Positions 61,371-64,000 of a stretch of 64,000 nucleotides of DNA are shown one piece after another. Position 1 is the stretch's first letter, and the number at the start of each line of letters is the position of its first letter. This DNA is from Thermothelomyces thermophilus ATCC 42464. Its lineage: Eukaryota > Ascomycota > Sordariomycetes > Sordariales > Chaetomiaceae. Under the pieces are notes generated by a model that did not search any database, had not been told where the DNA came from, and worked only from the letters and a program-made list of their open reading frames with translations. The stretch is from the NCBI RefSeq assembly GCF_000226095.1, contig NC_016477.1:682001-746000 (forward strand). The letters run 5' to 3'. Both the position numbers and the translations under genes were made by a program.

Positions 61371-64000
61371 TCTTAATAGGTTCCTATAAGTTATCTTCTA
61401 GTCCGAAATCGAGCTATTTAACTAGATACTATAGTTCCCTATTAATAATATATAAATCTAGAATTTCTTTAATGTCCTATTCTTCCTCTTCGTCCTCTAC
61501 TTTAATATATGTAGCAACCTTAGCATTCTTTGGTGCTAGTTCGAGAAGTAAAATATAAAAAATATCTGTCTGTAGTCGCATAGATGACGGTAACGATAGT
61601 CGGTAGTTAGATGTCAAAATTCGTTCTTTAATAATAAAGGGTCTAACCTTCTTAAAGTCTAGCTTTGTACTTAGTCGTTTGGTTTGTAAGTTTTATACGA
61701 TTAGGTAGACTTTGTTTCCCCTCTCTAGGCAAGGTCCCTCAAGCCTGTGTTTGTCATAGTAGTTCTTTATTCTAGTCTTAACAAACTCGAGTTCCTTTTT
61801 AAGCTTTTTATATAGTGTGTACATTTGTTTTGCTTTAACTACTGCTCTTGGCACTATAACCTCTGGCCCTTGCCTAAGGTCTGCTTTATATCTGTAGTTT
61901 ACGAAGAATAGTATAACTTTGGTCGTTTCTATTAGTGTTATATTATAAGCGAGTTATACTATTAGTAACAGTATAACCTAGTCGTCTTACTAGTAATTAA
62001 CGTAAGAGCAGAGGTACTACTTAACAACTTGGTTTAGTCGCTCCGTCTATCTGTCAGTCTGCAGGTAATATGCCGTTGATAGCTTGCTATTAACGCCTAA
62101 TCGTCGCATTAACGCTTGCTAGAACTTCGACGCGAACTTGGTGTCTCTATCGGTGATCCATTCCTATAGCCAAGCGTGCACTGATGCGACTTGCCGATAG
62201 ATCACGTCTGCTAACTGTTCTACTGTCTAAGACTCCTTATAGGGAAAGAAGTATACCTACTTAGTCAGGCGATCTACTATAGTAAGAATACTGTTGTAGG
62301 TTACTCTTGTAGTTATATCCTTAGATTCTGGCAGCTTCGTAATAAAGTCCATCGTAACCGAACTCTATAGTTTGTCAGCTATTAGCAGTAGCTAAAGTAG
62401 TCTATACGGCTTATATTATGCTATTTTGCTTCGATTATAGATATCGTAGTTCTATATAACTTCCTTAACTTATGTCGTTAACTATAGAAAGTCGTAATGT
62501 TTCTTGACTTATACGACAGTCTTTGTAACTCCTTTATATCCTCTGAGTTTCGACTTGTAGAGTTCTCGAATTATCCGTAGCTATTAATCTTTATCGTAGA
62601 TATATGCTTTGCCTCGGTACCAGAGTTTCCTATCTTTTTCTTCTACTCCGTTAGGTACTAGTGGTCCGGGTGCTACTTGATACTATGCCTTGTTAATCCT
62701 TTCTTCTTAAAAGAATATATAACATTCTAGGAACAAGTCAAGTAGATTATCTTCTACGGGTGTCTATGTTTCGTGATATAGCGTTCTATCTATTTATTCC
62801 TTAAATAACGGTAGCGTTATTTCCGTTTGTCCTTCCGTATAATCCGTTCGTCAGCTTAAGGCATCTGCTTATATATTCTCTTTGCCCTTCTTATAGTAGA
62901 TCTCAAAATTGAATTCCGTAAGGAATTCTGCCTATTGTATTTGTCGTCTATTAAGCTCCTTTGTCGTCGTAAAGTATCGTAAATTCTTATAATCTATATA
63001 CACTTGTACCGGTTTAATCATACTACTAAGGTATAATCGCTATTCCTTAAAAGCTTCGACAATTGTAAGTAGTTCCTTATCGTAGATCAGATAATTAAGA
63101 CGTAGTCTATTAAGCTTCTTTAAAAAGAAGGCTACAGGATGTAGCTTTCCTTGTTTGTCTCATTGTCCTAATTGTCCTCCGATGGCATAGTCTGAAGCGT
63201 CCGTTTCTACCTCGAATAGCTTCTTAGGGTCTAGTAGTACTAGTACTAGATCTTTAGTAATGGCATTACGGATCTATATAAATGCTTGCTCGTATCGCTC
63301 TTCTCATTGGAATTTAGCATTCTTCTTGGTAAGTTCGTATAAAGGTCGTGCGATCGCTCTAAAGTTCCTAATGAACATTTAGTAGAAGTTCGCAAATCCG
63401 ATAAAGCTTTGTACTTCTGTGACTAATGCCGGTTATAGCTAATTCTTGATGGCTTTAACCTTTAAAGGTTCTATCTGAATTTGTCTAGGGGATATTTCGT
63501 ATCCTAGAAATACTATTTTCCTAATATAGAATTTGCTCTTTTCCTTGTTAACTAATAGTTTATATATATATAGCGCGTCTAACACTACTTTTACGTACTT
63601 CTAGTGTTTGTCTATCGTCTTAGAGAAGATAAGTATATCGTCGAGATAACATACTACAAATTTGTCGAGAAAGGGTCAGATAGCTTAATTAATCAGGGCT
63701 TAGAACGTTGCCGGCGCGTTTGTAAGTCTGAATGGCATGACAAGGTACTTATAGTAGCCATAGGGTGTCCTAAAGGCCGTTTTCTACTCGTCGCCTTCTT
63801 TGATCTATATATAGTTATAGGCCAATAGCAAGTCAAGACGTGTAAAATATTAGGCTCCTACTAACTAATCTCGGAGCCGTAAGATTAGTGGTAATAGGTA
63901 TCGGTTTTTCACGGTCTATTTATTAAGTTACCAATAGTCGATATATAACTATAGCTTTCTGTCTTTCTTAGGCACAAACAGGATTAGGTAGCCTACTAGC
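61370..64000 (-). pseudogene. Element VI pol, truncated by window end
   Basis: Chromodomain-like end near 61,390-61,510, integrase C-terminal module near 61,600-61,850, integrase core near 62,100-62,500, RNase H and RT from about 62,900 to the window end. Fewer changes than in the other copies, but stops remain (for example TAG where Trp is expected in the integrase). Confidence 0.7.

Larger units (their letters stand above)
60149..64000 (-). mobile_element. Element VI: Ty3/gypsy chromovirus, 3' part, least mutated
   Basis: Starts with a 447-bp LTR (60149-60595) carrying a fourth U3 type, followed by the antisense ORF, chromodomain, integrase and RT on the minus strand until the window ends. 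The RT catalytic motif reads CYLDDILIFS (about 63,625-63,660) and the integrase has ITDRDTKF (about 62,137-62,160), so both Asp-containing motifs are intact, unlike in the other copies. Other positions still carry stops. It interrupts element V. Confidence 0.85.

Noticed and set aside
19061-64000. Interpretation as a CRISPR array or tandem satellite because of the recurring blocks
   Set aside because: The repeats are LTR ends spaced by kilobases of gag-pol sequence with target duplications; the genome is fungal.

Overview
The window looks like a chromosome segment of a filamentous ascomycete, most likely a Sordariomycete of the Sordariales/Chaetomiaceae type; the genus is inferred, not shown. 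The evidence is short GT-AG introns (60-200 bp) with CTAAC/CTGAC-like branch points, GC-rich third positions in the genes, several ascomycete-type protein families, and a second half in which every repeat carries C-to-T/G-to-A changes typical of repeat-induced point mutation (RIP). There are two compartments with an abrupt border near 19.0-19.1 kb.

Gene compartment (1-19,050). There are six supportable protein genes: a secreted FAD/thioredoxin-reductase-like flavoprotein with a CPWC redox pair (1603-3036 +), a small secreted DUF4360-type cysteine protein (4624-5455 +), an unrecognised coiled-coil protein with a basic nuclear-localisation-like patch (6313-7422 -), a secreted histidine acid phosphatase of the MINPP/phytase-like type (8233-9972 -, four exons), an inositol-monophosphatase-family enzyme (13127-14165 +) and a DHA1-like major facilitator transporter with an 18-nt microexon (16227-18024 +). 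I rebuilt exon structures by joining frames at GT-AG sites. A possible small gene or remnant lies at 11806-12165. A 480-bp MITE-like element with long terminal inverted repeats and TA target duplications sits at 10564-11043. No operon-like or cluster logic links these genes: they mix secretion, phosphate/inositol metabolism and transport. The two phosphomonoesterases (MINPP-like and IMPase) could touch the same inositol-phosphate chemistry, but one is probably extracellular and the other cytosolic.

Transposon compartment (about 19,060-64,000). This is a nest of Ty3/gypsy retrotransposons, all RIP-mutated and without intact long reading frames. By matching LTR ends and 5-bp target duplications I resolve: element I (21337-36506, target ATAGA), which carries element II nested inside it (21776-29380, target CCTTC); a solo LTR (37184-37636, target CTTCT); element III (38910-46459, target TATTT); element IV (48791-56280, target TTAGG/TTAAG); element V (from 57641, plus-strand sense), cut by element VI (from 60149, running off the window). 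I, II, III, IV and VI read on the minus strand; V and the solo LTR read on the plus strand. The DNA they landed in is older and more decayed, and includes the integrase and reverse transcriptase of a different gypsy family (46465-48785 and 56286-57640).

The most unusual feature is shared by all the copies whose 3' end is visible (I, II, III, IV, VI). Between the chromodomain end of pol and the 3' LTR, on the opposite strand to gag-pol, lies a decayed reading frame for a cysteine-spaced (zinc-binding-like), then charged/helical protein. The LTRs are modular: a common R/U5-side half is joined to at least four unrelated U3-side halves. Together with the chromodomain this suggests related subfamilies that keep one body and one antisense gene, exchange promoters, and insert into each other's heterochromatin.
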